Source: Salegentibacter lacus | GTDB lineage: Bacteria > Bacteroidota > Bacteroidia > Flavobacteriales > Flavobacteriaceae | Direction: 5' to 3' | NCBI RefSeq assembly: GCF_020164555.1 | Contig: NZ_JAIQZB010000003.1 | Coordinates: 62,001-126,000, forward strand | DNA: 64,000 nucleotides | Part shown: positions 16,185-23,537 of the stretch, in pieces | Position numbering within the stretch: position 1 is the stretch's first letter | Layout of the letters: the number at the start of each line of letters is the position of its first letter | Program-made: the position numbers and the translations under genes | The notes under the pieces: generated by a model | What the model was told of the DNA's origin: nothing | The model's input: the letters and a program-made list of their open reading frames with translations, nothing else | The model's database searches: none

Positions 16185-16380
16185 GCCATAAACAACGTAT
16201 ATTAATTATAGTCAGGTAGTTGTTTAATCGAGGTTAAGGCATATTTACAAGTTCGCCAAATTTTTTAATCTGGCTTTTTGCGAAAATAAGATAAAAAGAA
16301 AATTAAAAAATTTGGCTCGTGCTTAACCAAAAAGTAATCGCCATTTTATACACTACGAGCCATAAACGAGACGTTAGCGG
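16185..16380 (+). repeat. attC-like site N, different family
   Basis: The left part (GCCATAAACAACGTATATTAAT) is split here as GCCATAAACAAC and GTATATTAAT. The centre is unlike the other sites: CCAAATTTTTTAAT pairs with ATTAAAAAATTTGG, then GGCTCGTGCTTAACC, TCGCCATTTTATACACTACG, AGCCATAAACGAGAC and right core GTTAGCGG (16373-16380). At about 195 bp it is the longest site. The core and outer layout match, so it is an attC of another lineage or a fusion of two. Confidence 0.7.
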
Positions 16381-16402
16381 TCAGCTGGTAAAAAAGAATA
16401 TA

Positions 16403-16858
16403 ATGTATATAATTGAATTAAAGGAGAGACAAGATATATCAACCCACAAAAGCTTGAAGTATGCTTATTCTCAATTTGACATACTTCTAAAAGATTTAAG
16501 AAAAAAAGAATTACCAGAAGATATCATCCAATCTATCAATCAAAATGTTAAAGAAATAAACTCTTCAACTGAGACGGATAAAAACTTAATGAAGCTACTC
16601 AATAAAGAACAAACGCAAATTCTTAGATTGGTTAGAAAAGAACTCCGATTAATTCCAAAAAATCATTACACATTTCTATGGATGGCACTAGGGATTGCAG
16701 TTTTCGGATTGCCTACAGGCATAATCTATGGAAAAATAAGTGGTAATATGGGATTATTGTCTCTTGGTTTACCTATCGGACTAGGTATTGGGATTATGGT
16801 AGGAATGTGGTTAGATAGCAAGGTTAAAAAGGAAGGTAGGCAAATTAATGCTGACTAA
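16403..16858 (+). CDS. Cassette membrane protein with C-terminal glycine-rich hairpin
   Basis: A 151-residue protein from ATG 16403; an upstream frame-compatible start at 16319 lies within attC site N and is rejected. Residues 1-85 are charged and helical (IELKERQDISTHKSLKYAYS). Residues 95-140 form two membrane segments (TFLWMALGIAVFGLPTGIIYG and LLSLGLPIGLGIGIMVGMWL, each cited only in part) and then DSKVKKEGRQINAD. Similar GLPIG-type hairpins with a charged end are common in flavobacterial small membrane proteins, in my memory. Function unknown. Cassette ends GTTAGCGG and CCGCTAAC match 8/8. Confidence 0.7.
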   Translation: MYIIELKERQDISTHKSLKYAYSQFDILLKDLRKKELPEDIIQSINQNVKEINSSTETDKNLMKLLNKEQTQILRLVRKELRLIPKNHYTFLWMALGIAVFGLPTGIIYGKISGNMGLLSLGLPIGLGIGIMVGMWLDSKVKKEGRQINAD

Positions 16859-16887
16859 ATTAAGTAAATCAAGATAATTAAGCCGAA

Positions 16888-16895
16888 CCGCTAAC
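16888..16895 (+). repeat. Left core CCGCTAAC of a deleted attC
   Basis: Exact reverse complement of the cassette start GTTAGCGG at 16373-16380. The rest of the attC is missing: only CACTATATCCT separates it from the next gene's ATG at 16906. Two cassettes appear to have been fused by a deletion. Confidence 0.65.
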
Positions 16896-16905
16896 ACTAT
16901 ATCCT

Positions 16906-17013
16906 ATGAAAAGCAAAAATATGTTTATTATTCTACTGATAATTTTATCGGTAGTTATGATTTTCGAATTTGGAGAAAGAGCTGGGCAGTTTTTTCATTA
17001 CCTTTTTAACTAA
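16906..17013 (+). CDS. Single-span membrane peptide (35 aa)
   Basis: ATG at 16906. The peptide has a basic start (MKSKN), a hydrophobic helix MFIILLIILSVVMIF, and the tail EFGERAGQFFHYLFN before TAA. It follows an attC core remnant by 10 bases and precedes site P, whose left core GGCACAAC implies a lost cassette start GTTGTGCC. Very short, so the call is modest. Confidence 0.5.
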   Translation: MKSKNMFIILLIILSVVMIFEFGERAGQFFHYLFN

Positions 17014-17022
17014 AGAAAACTT

Positions 17023-17151
17023 GGCACAACAGTATATAAAAACAATGCTTAATTCAGTCTCAAATCCAAACTCTGGGCTCACTTGCTCAGCGGATTATCC
17101 TACGGACAATCTCGCTCGCTCACACAGTTTTTATATGGGACGTTGTGAGAC
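17023..17151 (+). repeat. attC-like site P
   Basis: GGCACAAC (17023-17030), GTATATAAAAACAATGC, AGTCTCAAATCC, stem GGATTATCC-TAC-GGACAATC with one mismatch, CGCTCGCTC, ACAGTTTTTATATGGGAC and right core GTTGTGAGAC (17142-17151). Confidence 0.85.
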
Positions 17152-17184
17152 ATCAAATAAAATGAAATTATAAGATTAGTTCAA

Positions 17185-17313
17185 ATGAAAAATAAGAATA
17201 AAATTATTGTTAGTGCCTTAATTTTGGTACTTGCTATGGTGGTAATATTAGCATATAATGATGGAAGAAGTGATAAGGAAAACGTAACCGAATCCGTAGA
17301 AAATCGGAAATAA
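17185..17313 (+). CDS. Single-span membrane peptide (42 aa)
   Basis: ATG at 17185 after TTAGTTCAA. Basic start MKNKNK, hydrophobic helix IIVSALILVLAMVVILAY, then the charged tail NDGRSDKENVTESVENRK. It occupies the first third of a cassette whose ends match over TCTCACA. No family is recognised. Confidence 0.5.
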   Translation: MKNKNKIIVSALILVLAMVVILAYNDGRSDKENVTESVENRK

Positions 17314-17674
17314 TTTTTTTATCATATAGTTCGCACACCTACAAATGGATATCTGACAAATACTATGTAACCGGGACGGTATGAGTCATCAGAAACGGAT
17401 TGCAATCAGCAGATTTTAGTTTACCGGCAACTTTTCACTTGGATTTCTAGTTGCATTTATTTTTAATGTAATTCCTAATTAGGAAGAAATTGTTAACTCT
17501 ATCATAGAAGGGTATACTCACGGACAACAATTTTCCAGGCACATTTTAAACAAGGGCTTTTTGGGGATTAAGCGCCTAGTAGATCATCAGACCTGGCGAT
17601 TGCTCTACTCATAAGGACTAGGGTTTAAAATCCCATTTCAAGAACACCAGCCGCGTATTATTAATAAACAACGA
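17314..17674. other. Gene-free cassette tail
   Basis: About 360 bases without a credible ORF, attC or terminator on either strand. Possibly a decayed second gene, but no reading frame with sensible composition is visible. Confidence 0.4.
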
Positions 17675-17805
17675 TCTCACACAAGGAATAAAAACAACGC
17701 GTAAAACAGCCTCTAATCGAAATATTGCACTCGTTTGCAACGCAAGATTGTCCTAGGGTCGACCAAGCTCGCCAACTCATTCTCTTTTTAAATTGAAATA
17801 TTCTA
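17675..17805 (+). repeat. Decayed attC-like site Q
   Basis: TCTCACACAAG (17675-17685) matches the complement of the cassette start GTTGTGAGA. GGAATAAAAACAACGC, CCTCTAATCGAAA, CACTCGTTTGCAACGC, AAGATTGTCC and CAAGCTCGCC are recognisable, then TCTCTTTTTAAATTG without a GTT core. Confidence 0.65.
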
Positions 17806-17861
17806 TTCGATTAGACGCAACCATTTGGGCGAAAGTGCATCTACAATATAAAGCCTTTAGT

Positions 17862-18443
17862 ATGAAAAAAATATTAATTCTTATCTCATTTCTCGGAATT
17901 ATATATTCCTGCTCTAAAAACGTTGATTCGGAAATAGACAACCAGGAATTTGTACCTCAAGAAGTAGGGGTTGGGATTAAAAGTGGTACGGATATCAAAG
18001 AGATTTTCCACTTTATTAATAAATTTGATCATAAGGTTGATAACATCAATTCACTAAGCTTCAAATCAAACTTGCCATCAGACAGTCTACAGCATGTTTT
18101 AGATTTTCTTAATGAGAAAACATATACAAACGATGGATTAAATTGGTTTGTGACAGGTTACCTACATAACCAAACCAATGATATAACAATTTTTCCCAGG
18201 CTCTTTGAAATGGATAAAGTAGAATTTCAGAATGACTGGCTTATGTCTATGGAAGAACTGGAATTAAGTGAGAAACATAATATTGAATTGAATAGTGGTG
18301 TCATCCGTTTTTATGTGCCAAAAGGAAAAGAGCTGGTATGGAAAAATAGATTTGAAGATTATAGTATTGTTGAATGGTCAGAACTGAATTACATAGCTGA
18401 TATTGAACCTTTAGACCAAAATCTTGAAAATAAACCCTTATGA
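17862..18443 (+). CDS. Lipoprotein of unknown function (193 aa)
   Basis: ATG at 17862 gives a lipoprotein signal with lipobox SFLGIIYSCSKN; an ATG at 17793 would add 23 residues reading through the attC and is rejected. The mature part has VGVGIKSGTDIKEIFHFINKF and later a RFYVPKGKELVWKNR stretch. No known domain. Its stop overlaps the next start (ATGA), so the two lipoproteins form a translationally coupled pair, one of two cases in the array of a cassette with two coupled genes. Confidence 0.75.
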   Translation: MKKILILISFLGIIYSCSKNVDSEIDNQEFVPQEVGVGIKSGTDIKEIFHFINKFDHKVDNINSLSFKSNLPSDSLQHVLDFLNEKTYTNDGLNWFVTGYLHNQTNDITIFPRLFEMDKVEFQNDWLMSMEELELSEKHNIELNSGVIRFYVPKGKELVWKNRFEDYSIVEWSELNYIADIEPLDQNLENKPL

Positions 18444-18838
18444 AAATAAAATTTACCAAGTTAATTATTCTAGTAACCTTATTTATCTCATTTAGTTGTA
18501 GTACTGACGACAAAATAAAAGAAGGTGATTTACTTAACGGTTCCTGGAACTTGAGTGCGTTATACGGACAAATACCGGGAAGTGAGGAATTCTCTCCGGG
18601 AGAAGTAGTATGGACCTTTAGCGAAGAAAGTAACGAGTTGATTGTTGTTAATAATATAGAACAACGTCTATCAAGCCTGGAAAGCGGAACGTACAGTTAT
18701 GAAGTTTTAGAAAACGGAGAATCTCAGATTTTGTACGTTCAAGAGGAAAAAATTGGAAGTATCAAACTACAAAGTAACCTCCTACAGATTGATACTGGGC
18801 AAGCATCAGATGGAGTGCTTATCGAATTTCAAAGGTAA
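18440..18838 (+). CDS. Lipocalin-like lipoprotein
   Basis: A 132-residue lipoprotein (signal TLFISFSCSTDDK) with a lipocalin-like pattern: LLNGSWNLSALYG at the start of the barrel, VVWTFSEESNELIVVNN, SGTYSYEVLE and a C-terminal GVLIEFQR strand. Such proteins bind small hydrophobic ligands in some families; the ligand is unknown. It overlaps the upstream gene by four bases. It is the last gene of the array. Confidence 0.75.
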   Translation: MKIKFTKLIILVTLFISFSCSTDDKIKEGDLLNGSWNLSALYGQIPGSEEFSPGEVVWTFSEESNELIVVNNIEQRLSSLESGTYSYEVLENGESQILYVQEEKIGSIKLQSNLLQIDTGQASDGVLIEFQR

Positions 18839-18865
18839 AGGTTCTCTCCTAAGGTTTTTACCTAG

Positions 18866-18975
18866 GGTAAATAACAAAGTCAAAAACAAAAAAATTTTAA
18901 AACATTGCTAAAGTCAGTCTTAATTCTAATACGGTTCTTTCCAGTTTGCTCTGTTTTATGCGGAACGTTATAGCG
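18866..18975 (+). repeat. Terminal attC-like site R
   Basis: GGTAAATAACAAAG, AATTTTAAAACATTGC, AGTCAGTCTTAATTC, then a shortened centre, TCTGTTTTATGCGGAAC and right core GTTATAGCG (18967-18975). It is the last recognisable site; no complementary CGCTATAAC is found before 19200, so the array seems to end here. Confidence 0.6.
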
Positions 18976-19200
18976 AATCTCAAAAACCTTATTTTATTAA
19001 TTCTAACTACTTTTCTGTAACCCTGTTCGGATTCGAATCAAGCCAGGGATTAGGATGATAACAACAATTATCTTAAAAGGCTGTACAGTCCTAAATTTTA
19101 ATTTGATAAATTTAGCGAGAGCTAAATATTAAAATAACAAGTGAGGTTCGTAAAGAATACAGGAATGAGATATTTAAGTTGAAGAAAATCTCTTTAAATA
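18976..19200. other. Right flank of the cassette array
   Basis: No gene. It would hold the remains of a final cassette starting TTATAGCG, but nothing coding is seen. The adjacent gene is on the minus strand and unlinked to the array. Confidence 0.4.
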
Positions 19201-19821
19201 TTATAAAACTTCTGAAGCTATTAATGGCACTTCATAGGGAAAAGCAAAATTAGAAACTTCAGTCCCCGAGAGCCAGTTAGACTGATCTTCTTTTTTTAAA
19301 ACTACTGGCATTCTTTTTTTATTATTGTGAATCTCACTCATAAGTTCATTAGCCTCTGTTGTTATAATTGAATATGAATTGATAAGTTCATTAGTTTGTG
19401 GATTTGTCCAGGAAGAATAGATTCCTGCAAAAGTAAATATCTTTTGGTCTTTGGGATTAATCAAAAATTTTTGTTTTTCTTTTCCTTTGGAATCTTTCCA
19501 TTGCCATTCGTAATATCCATCAGCAATGATTAAACAACGGTTATCCACTGAATTTCTAAATGCAGGTTTTTCCTTTACAGTTTCAATTTTAGAATTGAGT
19601 GTCATTTTTTTAATCTTATCATCTTTAGCCCAAAAAGGAATAAGTCCCCAATTAAACATTTGAATTTCTCCCTGATTCTCGTTGGTGATGACTGGTGTTT
19701 TAGAAAAAGTAAAGGCGTTAATCTCTTGCTGTGGTTTATATAAATCCGGTTCAATGAAACTGGCGTCAAGACTGCGCTCTATTTCGCTAAGTTTTGAATT
19801 CAGTTTTGTTCGGTAGCACAT
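19201..19821 (-). CDS. SOS-response-associated peptidase (SRAP/HMCES-YedK family)
   Basis: A 206-residue protein with Met followed by the catalytic Cys2 (MCYRTKLN), which after Met removal forms a thiazolidine crosslink with abasic sites in single-stranded DNA. Other family landmarks: FNWGLIPFWAKD, NSKIETVKEKPAFR, CLIIADGYYEWQW (the Glu of the active site), FTFAGIYSSW, SIITTEAN and HNKKRMPVVL (the His). Length is normal for the family. It is a house-keeping DNA-damage protein just outside the cassette array. Confidence 0.92.
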   Translation of the reverse strand: MCYRTKLNSKLSEIERSLDASFIEPDLYKPQQEINAFTFSKTPVITNENQGEIQMFNWGLIPFWAKDDKIKKMTLNSKIETVKEKPAFRNSVDNRCLIIADGYYEWQWKDSKGKEKQKFLINPKDQKIFTFAGIYSSWTNPQTNELINSYSIITTEANELMSEIHNNKKRMPVVLKKEDQSNWLSGTEVSNFAFPYEVPLIASEVL

Positions 19822-19902
19822 AATTCAGGTTTTAAGTGAATTTACAAAAAATGCTAGAATGCTTTAATTTAATTTTAATCAAAGAAAAGCATAGGGGAAG
19901 GT

Positions 19903-20601
19903 TTACTGGCCAAACATCGCTTTGATCGATTTTCGATATGTCTCTCCAATAGGCAATCTTAAGTTGTCAGCTATCCATATTCTATTACCTTCTATTACTT
20001 TGATTCTTTTGAGTGGAATAATGTAGGACCTATGTATTCTGAGAAATTCATCTGTAGTCAATTTCATAATGATATCCTTCATATTCTCATACACGATGAT
20101 TTTATCATCAATAGTATGTATTCTGATATAATCTTTCAGGCCTTCGATATATAGTATCTCCTCTGGATTTATCCGATAGACCTTTCTATCAGCCTTAATA
20201 AAAATATCTTTACTTTTAGAATCAGTTTCAAAAGATTCCTGCCACCCCAAAAATTTCTCGACACTTTCATAAAATTTTTGAAAGGAAATAGGTTTGACTA
20301 GAAAATCAATTACTTTATACTTAAATGCGTCGAGCGCATATTCCTGATATGCAGAGGTTATGATAAAATTATGGGCGGAACCATTACTCATCTGCATAAG
20401 TTCCATTCCGCTCAGTTCCGGCATTTGTAAGTCTATAAACACCAAAGTACTTGGATTTCCTTTAAGTAGCTCAAGCACTTTATACACATCTCCACCTGCA
20501 TATATTACCTCTAAAAATGATATTTTTTCGGCATAATCCTTTAGTAAACGTACCGCAAAAGGCTCATCATCTAGGATAATAGTTTTAATGGGGTTTTCCA
20601 T
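19903..20601 (-). CDS. LytTR-type response regulator
   Basis: A 232-residue protein. Receiver domain 1-120 with acidic pair DD near residues 11-12, phosphoacceptor Asp57 in VFIDLQMPELSG, and Lys in LVKPI near 103. LytTR DNA-binding domain 135-230 with DYIRIHTIDDKIIVYENMK (cited in part) and FLRIHRSYIIPL. It overlaps the kinase gene by 17 bases and is its partner. A pair of direct repeats with 21-bp period upstream of the kinase (21690, 21711) matches how LytTR proteins bind. Confidence 0.93.
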   Translation of the reverse strand: MENPIKTIILDDEPFAVRLLKDYAEKISFLEVIYAGGDVYKVLELLKGNPSTLVFIDLQMPELSGMELMQMSNGSAHNFIITSAYQEYALDAFKYKVIDFLVKPISFQKFYESVEKFLGWQESFETDSKSKDIFIKADRKVYRINPEEILYIEGLKDYIRIHTIDDKIIVYENMKDIIMKLTTDEFLRIHRSYIIPLKRIKVIEGNRIWIADNLRLPIGETYRKSIKAMFGQ

Positions 20602-21652
20602 TTAGTTTTATTTTTAACTGGGCATTAAAGGTTTGTTCTTTCTGGTTAAAAGTTAAAGAATGGGTATTAGGGTAATGTATTTCTAAGTTTTTCTTCAAAT
20701 TATCCAGACCTATTCCACCTAGCTTATCCTTTTTCTTTGTATCAATTTTATTACTTATTTTAAAGCTAAGCGTATTGTCTGATTGCTTCAAACTAATGAG
20801 AATAGGATTGTCAGGGTCATTTTTGCCATGCTTCAGAGCATTTTCTACCAGTGGGCTAAGTAGAAACGGTGGTATGTGAGCAGCGGGGTTTTCGATAGCA
20901 ATTTTAAAATTGACGGTATTTTCATCCTCCTGCCTTAATTGGTCGAGCTCAATATAGGATTTTATATAATTGACTTCCTCTTCAAGGGCTATTTTCTCTT
21001 TGATCGTTTCATAGGTAGTGTAGCGCATAAGTTCTCCCAATTTTTCAATGGCTGGTAAAGCTTTCTCCGATTTGAAGTAAACAAGGGAGTAGATATTGTT
21101 GAGGGTATTGAACATAAAATGGGGATTAAGTTGAGCCTTAAGAAATTTTATTTCTGTTGCTTTTTTCTCCTCCTCAATATTTTTATTATGTTCTAGTAAT
21201 CGAATATTGAATACAATAATCCAAAAAATAGAGCTTATAATAAGTGGAAAACTGCCATAGTAAAGATTGTCATAAATATAATACAGCCACGAAGTACCTT
21301 CAAAGTAATTTCCGTTACCAATAAAACCTGCTATCAAAATTTCTTCAATCAGGTACCTAAAGGATATAAAGAAACCTAACACAGTTGCTATTCCTATCAA
21401 TACCCTAATCCAATTCAGATGCTCAAAGACTTTAGGTATGACCAAAATATAATTGAAATAGAATGTTGCTATAATGACCAAACCTCCGGAAAGCGCAAAA
21501 ACTTCTGGATCACTAATTGTAAAAAAGTAAGGATTTCTTAAATCAAATTGAATAAGCTCGAAATAAATAAATAGTAAACCTAATAAGCAATGAAAAAGAA
21601 ACTCCTTCCTCTTTGTTAATGTGAAAGTGTAGGTATTGGAAAATTTACTCAT
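20585..21652 (-). CDS. LytS/YehU-type sensor histidine kinase
   Basis: A 355-residue protein with four N-terminal membrane segments (residues about 17-150). The His_kinase domain has the phosphorylation motif LNPHFMFNTLNN (His178), and the ATPase motif FLLSPLVENALKHG near 265 and GGIGLDNLKKNL near 316. No extracellular sensor domain is apparent, so it probably senses in the membrane. First gene of a two-gene operon with the LytTR regulator; divergent from the gene at 21782. Confidence 0.93.
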   Translation of the reverse strand: MSKFSNTYTFTLTKRKEFLFHCLLGLLFIYFELIQFDLRNPYFFTISDPEVFALSGGLVIIATFYFNYILVIPKVFEHLNWIRVLIGIATVLGFFISFRYLIEEILIAGFIGNGNYFEGTSWLYYIYDNLYYGSFPLIISSIFWIIVFNIRLLEHNKNIEEEKKATEIKFLKAQLNPHFMFNTLNNIYSLVYFKSEKALPAIEKLGELMRYTTYETIKEKIALEEEVNYIKSYIELDQLRQEDENTVNFKIAIENPAAHIPPFLLSPLVENALKHGKNDPDNPILISLKQSDNTLSFKISNKIDTKKKDKLGGIGLDNLKKNLEIHYPNTHSLTFNQKEQTFNAQLKIKLNGKPH

Positions 21653-21689
21653 ATGGTAAAACTAAAACATTCTTAGGTTTAGCACTATT

Positions 21690-21718
21690 GGGTTTGTCGA
21701 AAACTAGCAGGGGTTTGT
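21690..21718. promoter_or_regulatory. LytTR-type direct-repeat operator
   Basis: GGGTTTGT at 21690-21697 and again at 21711-21718, each followed by a two-base step and AAAA. The 21-base period places both on one DNA face, and GTTTGT fits the GTTN(A/G)(T/G) core of LytTR sites. It lies in the 130-bp divergent region between the kinase operon and the gene at 21782, so may autoregulate the operon and drive the neighbour. Confidence 0.6.
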
Positions 21719-21781
21719 AGAAAAAAGTGTAGCAAATGGGGAATAAAAATGATTTTTGAGGAAACTATAAAACAAATTAGA

Positions 21782-22588
21782 ATGAAAACGACATTAGTGC
21801 TTATGATGCTTTTAAGCATCAAATTACAAGCCCAGGAGTTAAAAGGACCAGTAAAATTTAAAAATACAGTAAAGGTTTTGAATATGGGTACTTTTCATAT
21901 GGGATATACTCCCGATGCATCTACTACAGAATTTGATGAACACGATCAACGAAATATTGATAAAGTTCACGAAGTGGCCGAAGCTATTGCAGAATTTAGA
22001 CCTACCGTTATCCTTGTAGAGCAAGTTCCAGAAAAAAATGCAGAAGTACAGGAAAGTTATCAAGAATATACGCAAAATCCTGAAATGAAGTTTAAAAACC
22101 CTTCAGAACTTGAACTACTGGCTTTCGAAGTTGGTCGTTTGGCAGGTTCTGAAAGAATCTATGGAATAGATTATAGAGAAGGCTATAATTATAGAATTGC
22201 GGAGAAAATTAATAACAGCTATGGAATTGAAACCTATAAAAAATATTTTGCAGTTCTGGATTCATTACAAAAAGAATATCCAGAGGAAGATATGTCAGTC
22301 TTAGAAAAATTACAAATGAGTAACAATCCTAACTATAAAGATATGCTTCTCAATATAAATGCGGATATGCTTACCCATATCTCAACTGAGGGTAATGCAG
22401 AGGGAGCAGATGAAGCTTCAAAGTTGTACCATCGGAACCTGGTCATGTATTCTAATTTAAACCAAATAGAATTAAATAAAGATGATCGGGTTTTTATTTT
22501 GATGGGAGCAAGCCATACAGCCTTCTTTGATATGTGGTTAGAAAGAAGTCCTAAATATGAACTAATAGACACCAGTAAATACTTGTAA
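21782..22588 (+). CDS. Secreted DUF5694 / TraB-GumN-like protein
   Basis: A 268-residue protein from ATG 21782 with a signal peptide (TTLVLMMLLSIKLQAQ); an ATG at 21749 would put 11 residues ahead of it. Conserved-looking points are VLNMGTFHMGY, PTVILVEQVPE (Glu), and RVFILMGASHTAFF (a Gly-x-x-His near the C-terminus), the layout of the TraB/GumN/ChaN-like fold, with paired GxxH and E motifs proposed to bind metal. DUF5694 is my best family name. Divergent from the LytS operon, with LytTR repeats between. Confidence 0.8.
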   Translation: MKTTLVLMMLLSIKLQAQELKGPVKFKNTVKVLNMGTFHMGYTPDASTTEFDEHDQRNIDKVHEVAEAIAEFRPTVILVEQVPEKNAEVQESYQEYTQNPEMKFKNPSELELLAFEVGRLAGSERIYGIDYREGYNYRIAEKINNSYGIETYKKYFAVLDSLQKEYPEEDMSVLEKLQMSNNPNYKDMLLNINADMLTHISTEGNAEGADEASKLYHRNLVMYSNLNQIELNKDDRVFILMGASHTAFFDMWLERSPKYELIDTSKYL

Positions 22589-22665
22589 TAATTAAATTTC
22601 CAACTAATTAGAGATGTGCTAGGGAGCTATTTCATTTTCTATGATAAATTGATAATACTTTGAGT

Positions 22666-23535
22666 TTATCTTGCATCAGAAGGATTTACTCCATAGTGTT
22701 TTTTAAAGGCTCGAGAAAAATGAGAAAGACTTTTAAATCCGCATTGTTGAGCTACGATATTGAGCTTAGTATCAGTATCCAAAACCAGCTCTCTAGCTCT
22801 TTCTAACCTCTTTTCCCTGTGAAATTCTGCGATTGTTTTTCCGTGGATTACCTTAAACCCCCTTTTCAATAGGGTGGCATTAGTATTTAACTCATCTGCA
22901 ATTTGTGGTATTGGTTTTAGAGGAGAATCCAGATTATCCATTAAATAATGGTAAAGGCTTTCAATAAGCTTTTTATTTTTTGAAAGGTTAAATTGTCTTT
23001 TAGGATTTTGAGCTTTAATAAATAGCTTTTCTCTAGTCCATTCATCTTTAGCTATTGTCTTGACTGCTGACAGAATAAAAATATCATCCTGGTTTTTTTC
23101 AAAATGAGTAATTCTAGTATTCATTAGTAAAAATAAATTTTCCTTAAGTCTAAAATTTAAGTTGAAGGATCGGTTAAACTTTTTTGAGACTATAGCTTCT
23201 TTAACAATAGTAATTGAAGCATTATCAAGAATAAAATTCAGATTACGTAAGTGGTCTCCTTGAAAAAGTGTCGTAGAACCTGAATTATAGTCGAGGATTT
23301 GGAGTTTCTTATCAACTAGAAGTATAATATGATTGAGGTAGTTAAATTCATTTTCCGGGGAATGGGCTGGAATACTTTCTTTTAGGACACCGGCTAACAT
23401 ATTTAATAAAACACTGATAGTAGAGAGTTTATTATTTAGGTTACTGACTTTAATGCGTTTATCATAATCTCCATTTGCCAACGCAGTGATCAGGCGAGTG
23501 ATTTGATCGAATTGTTTATCATCTGGAAAGTACAT
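22666..23535 (-). CDS. Cytoplasmic HAMP-like/PAS-like AraC-family regulator
   Basis: A 289-residue protein without signal or membrane segment. Residues 5-50 look like a HAMP helix pair (ITRLITALANGDYDKRIKVS), then a PAS-like segment (LLVDKKLQILDYN), and a C-terminal AraC domain with two helix-turn-helix units (IAEFHREKRLERAR and LNIVAQQCGFKSLSHFSRAFKKHYG, cited in part). It is only two bases downstream of the STAS-like gene and clearly paralogous to 58853-59773, which has the same partner. Confidence 0.85.
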   Translation of the reverse strand: MYFPDDKQFDQITRLITALANGDYDKRIKVSNLNNKLSTISVLLNMLAGVLKESIPAHSPENEFNYLNHIILLVDKKLQILDYNSGSTTLFQGDHLRNLNFILDNASITIVKEAIVSKKFNRSFNLNFRLKENLFLLMNTRITHFEKNQDDIFILSAVKTIAKDEWTREKLFIKAQNPKRQFNLSKNKKLIESLYHYLMDNLDSPLKPIPQIADELNTNATLLKRGFKVIHGKTIAEFHREKRLERARELVLDTDTKLNIVAQQCGFKSLSHFSRAFKKHYGVNPSDAR

Positions 23536-23537
23536 AG

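Larger units (their letters stand above)
1774..18975 (+). mobile_element. Integron-like gene-cassette array (attC cluster without integrase in window)
   Basis: About 17 attC-like repeats separate short, unrelated, plus-oriented genes. Intact sites share TAAC/CAAC, a TATAAAAAC arm, a GTCTC-AATCGAAA stretch, GTGCTCGC, an inner stem such as GATTGTCC-TGC-GGACAATC, CACGCTCGCC, a GTTTTTATA arm and ACGTTG or ACGTTA. Start and end cores of single cassettes are complementary over 7-9 bases, as expected for cassettes that were circular. Sites C, D, L, M and P are well kept; E, F, G, I, J, Q and R are decayed. No tyrosine recombinase is in the window, so an integrase and attI could only lie to the left or elsewhere. 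The array is interrupted by the kinase module at about 10.5-12.85 kb. Confidence 0.8.

Noticed and set aside
16319-16402. N-terminal extension of the cassette membrane protein
   Set aside because: The extension translates attC site N; the ATG at 16403 fits the cassette boundary.
16970-17173. 67-residue plus-strand frame
   Set aside because: It reads across attC site P and overlaps better-supported small ORFs in other frames.
17793-17861. Upstream start for the lipoprotein gene
   Set aside because: It puts 23 residues of attC-derived sequence ahead of an otherwise perfect lipoprotein signal.
1774-18975. Repeats as a MITE, REP or CRISPR family
   Set aside because: They lie at gene ends in one orientation, spacing equals gene size, there are no target-site duplications or spacers, and the bases next to the cores covary within cassettes.
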